21,963 bases of DNA from Actinobacteria bacterium 13_2_20CM_68_14 (GTDB taxonomy: Bacteria > Actinomycetota > Thermoleophilia > Gaiellales > Gaiellaceae): assembly GCA_001914705.1 (NCBI GenBank), contig MNDB01000099.1, positions 1 through 21,963 of the forward strand. The letters run 5' to 3'. A program made the position numbers and the translations under genes. The notes below the pieces were generated by a model. The model saw nothing but the letters and a program-made list of their open reading frames with translations, ran no database searches and had not been told where the DNA came from. Of this stretch, positions 21,866 to 21,963 are shown piece after piece (the stretch's first letter is position 1; every line of letters starts with the position of its first letter).

Positions 21866-21963
21866 ACTGCGCCGAGGTTCGCGCGTCGGTCCGTCGGTGT
21901 CTTCGCGGCCACCACCAAGCCGGCCTGGGGGCAGGCTGGCATCCGCGATAGCGGTCATCTGGG

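Noticed and set aside
21922..21937. GC-rich inverted repeat GCCTG-GGGG-CAGGC at the window edge
   Set aside because: It is short, could form by chance at this base composition, and its gene context is cut off by the window end. The 21866-21963 stretch shows nothing else.

Overview
The window is a high-GC, gene-dense bacterial chromosome segment. Strong G/C bias at third codon positions, GTG starts, many 1-4 nt stop/start overlaps, likely leaderless promoters and a short SigA-type sigma factor all fit an actinobacterium. The Thermoleophilia (Solirubrobacterales/Gaiellales-like soil lineages) are my best guess. That is inference from style and gene content; no rRNA is present to confirm it. I see no tRNA, rRNA, CRISPR array, transposase, integrase or phage gene, so this reads as ordinary chromosome.

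Left part (1-6428): the 3' end of an Fe/Mn superoxide dismutase converges on folE2 (GTP cyclohydrolase IB). Divergent from folE2 is a two-gene unit: a histidine-kinase-like protein with an intact H-box but an eroded ATPase domain, joined by a TGATG overlap to an FMN-dependent alpha-hydroxyacid oxidase. Two copies of an 18-nt palindromic repeat follow. Then come an ankyrin-repeat protein and mutM (one minus-strand operon), a divergent R. etli-type L-asparaginase, and the primary sigma factor, whose 3' side is a hairpin-rich convergent intergenic region.

Middle (6429-13178): a 691-residue GT-C membrane glycosyltransferase, a tiny double-CxxC zinc-ribbon protein, a divergent 42-residue single-span membrane protein behind a good sigma-70 promoter, a cupin/FMN-reductase pair, a secreted five-Asp-box (BNR) protein, and a berberine-bridge-type FAD oxidoreductase.

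Right part (13181-17533): a zinc-homeostasis locus. A Fur-family regulator (Zur) is divergent from a tightly overlapping operon: lipoprotein binding protein (znuA), ATPase (znuC), two different membrane permeases, and last a DksA/TraR-family protein in which all four zinc-finger cysteines are replaced. Together with folE2 this recalls the zinc-sparing logic known from Zur regulons (zinc-free DksA2, zinc-independent FolE2). This is the most interesting observation here. The 59-bp zur/znuA intergenic holds mirrored TAnnnT -10 elements 6-7 nt from each start codon, and a perfect 7-bp-arm palindrome sits over the zur -10.

Far right (17531-21963): a two-lobed FUSC-type membrane transporter overlaps, tail to tail, an operon of an unknown 105-residue protein, a WrbA-like flavoprotein and an LPG-synthase-like (UPF0104) membrane protein. 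The last of these may really start at a CTG codon inside a CTGA overlap.
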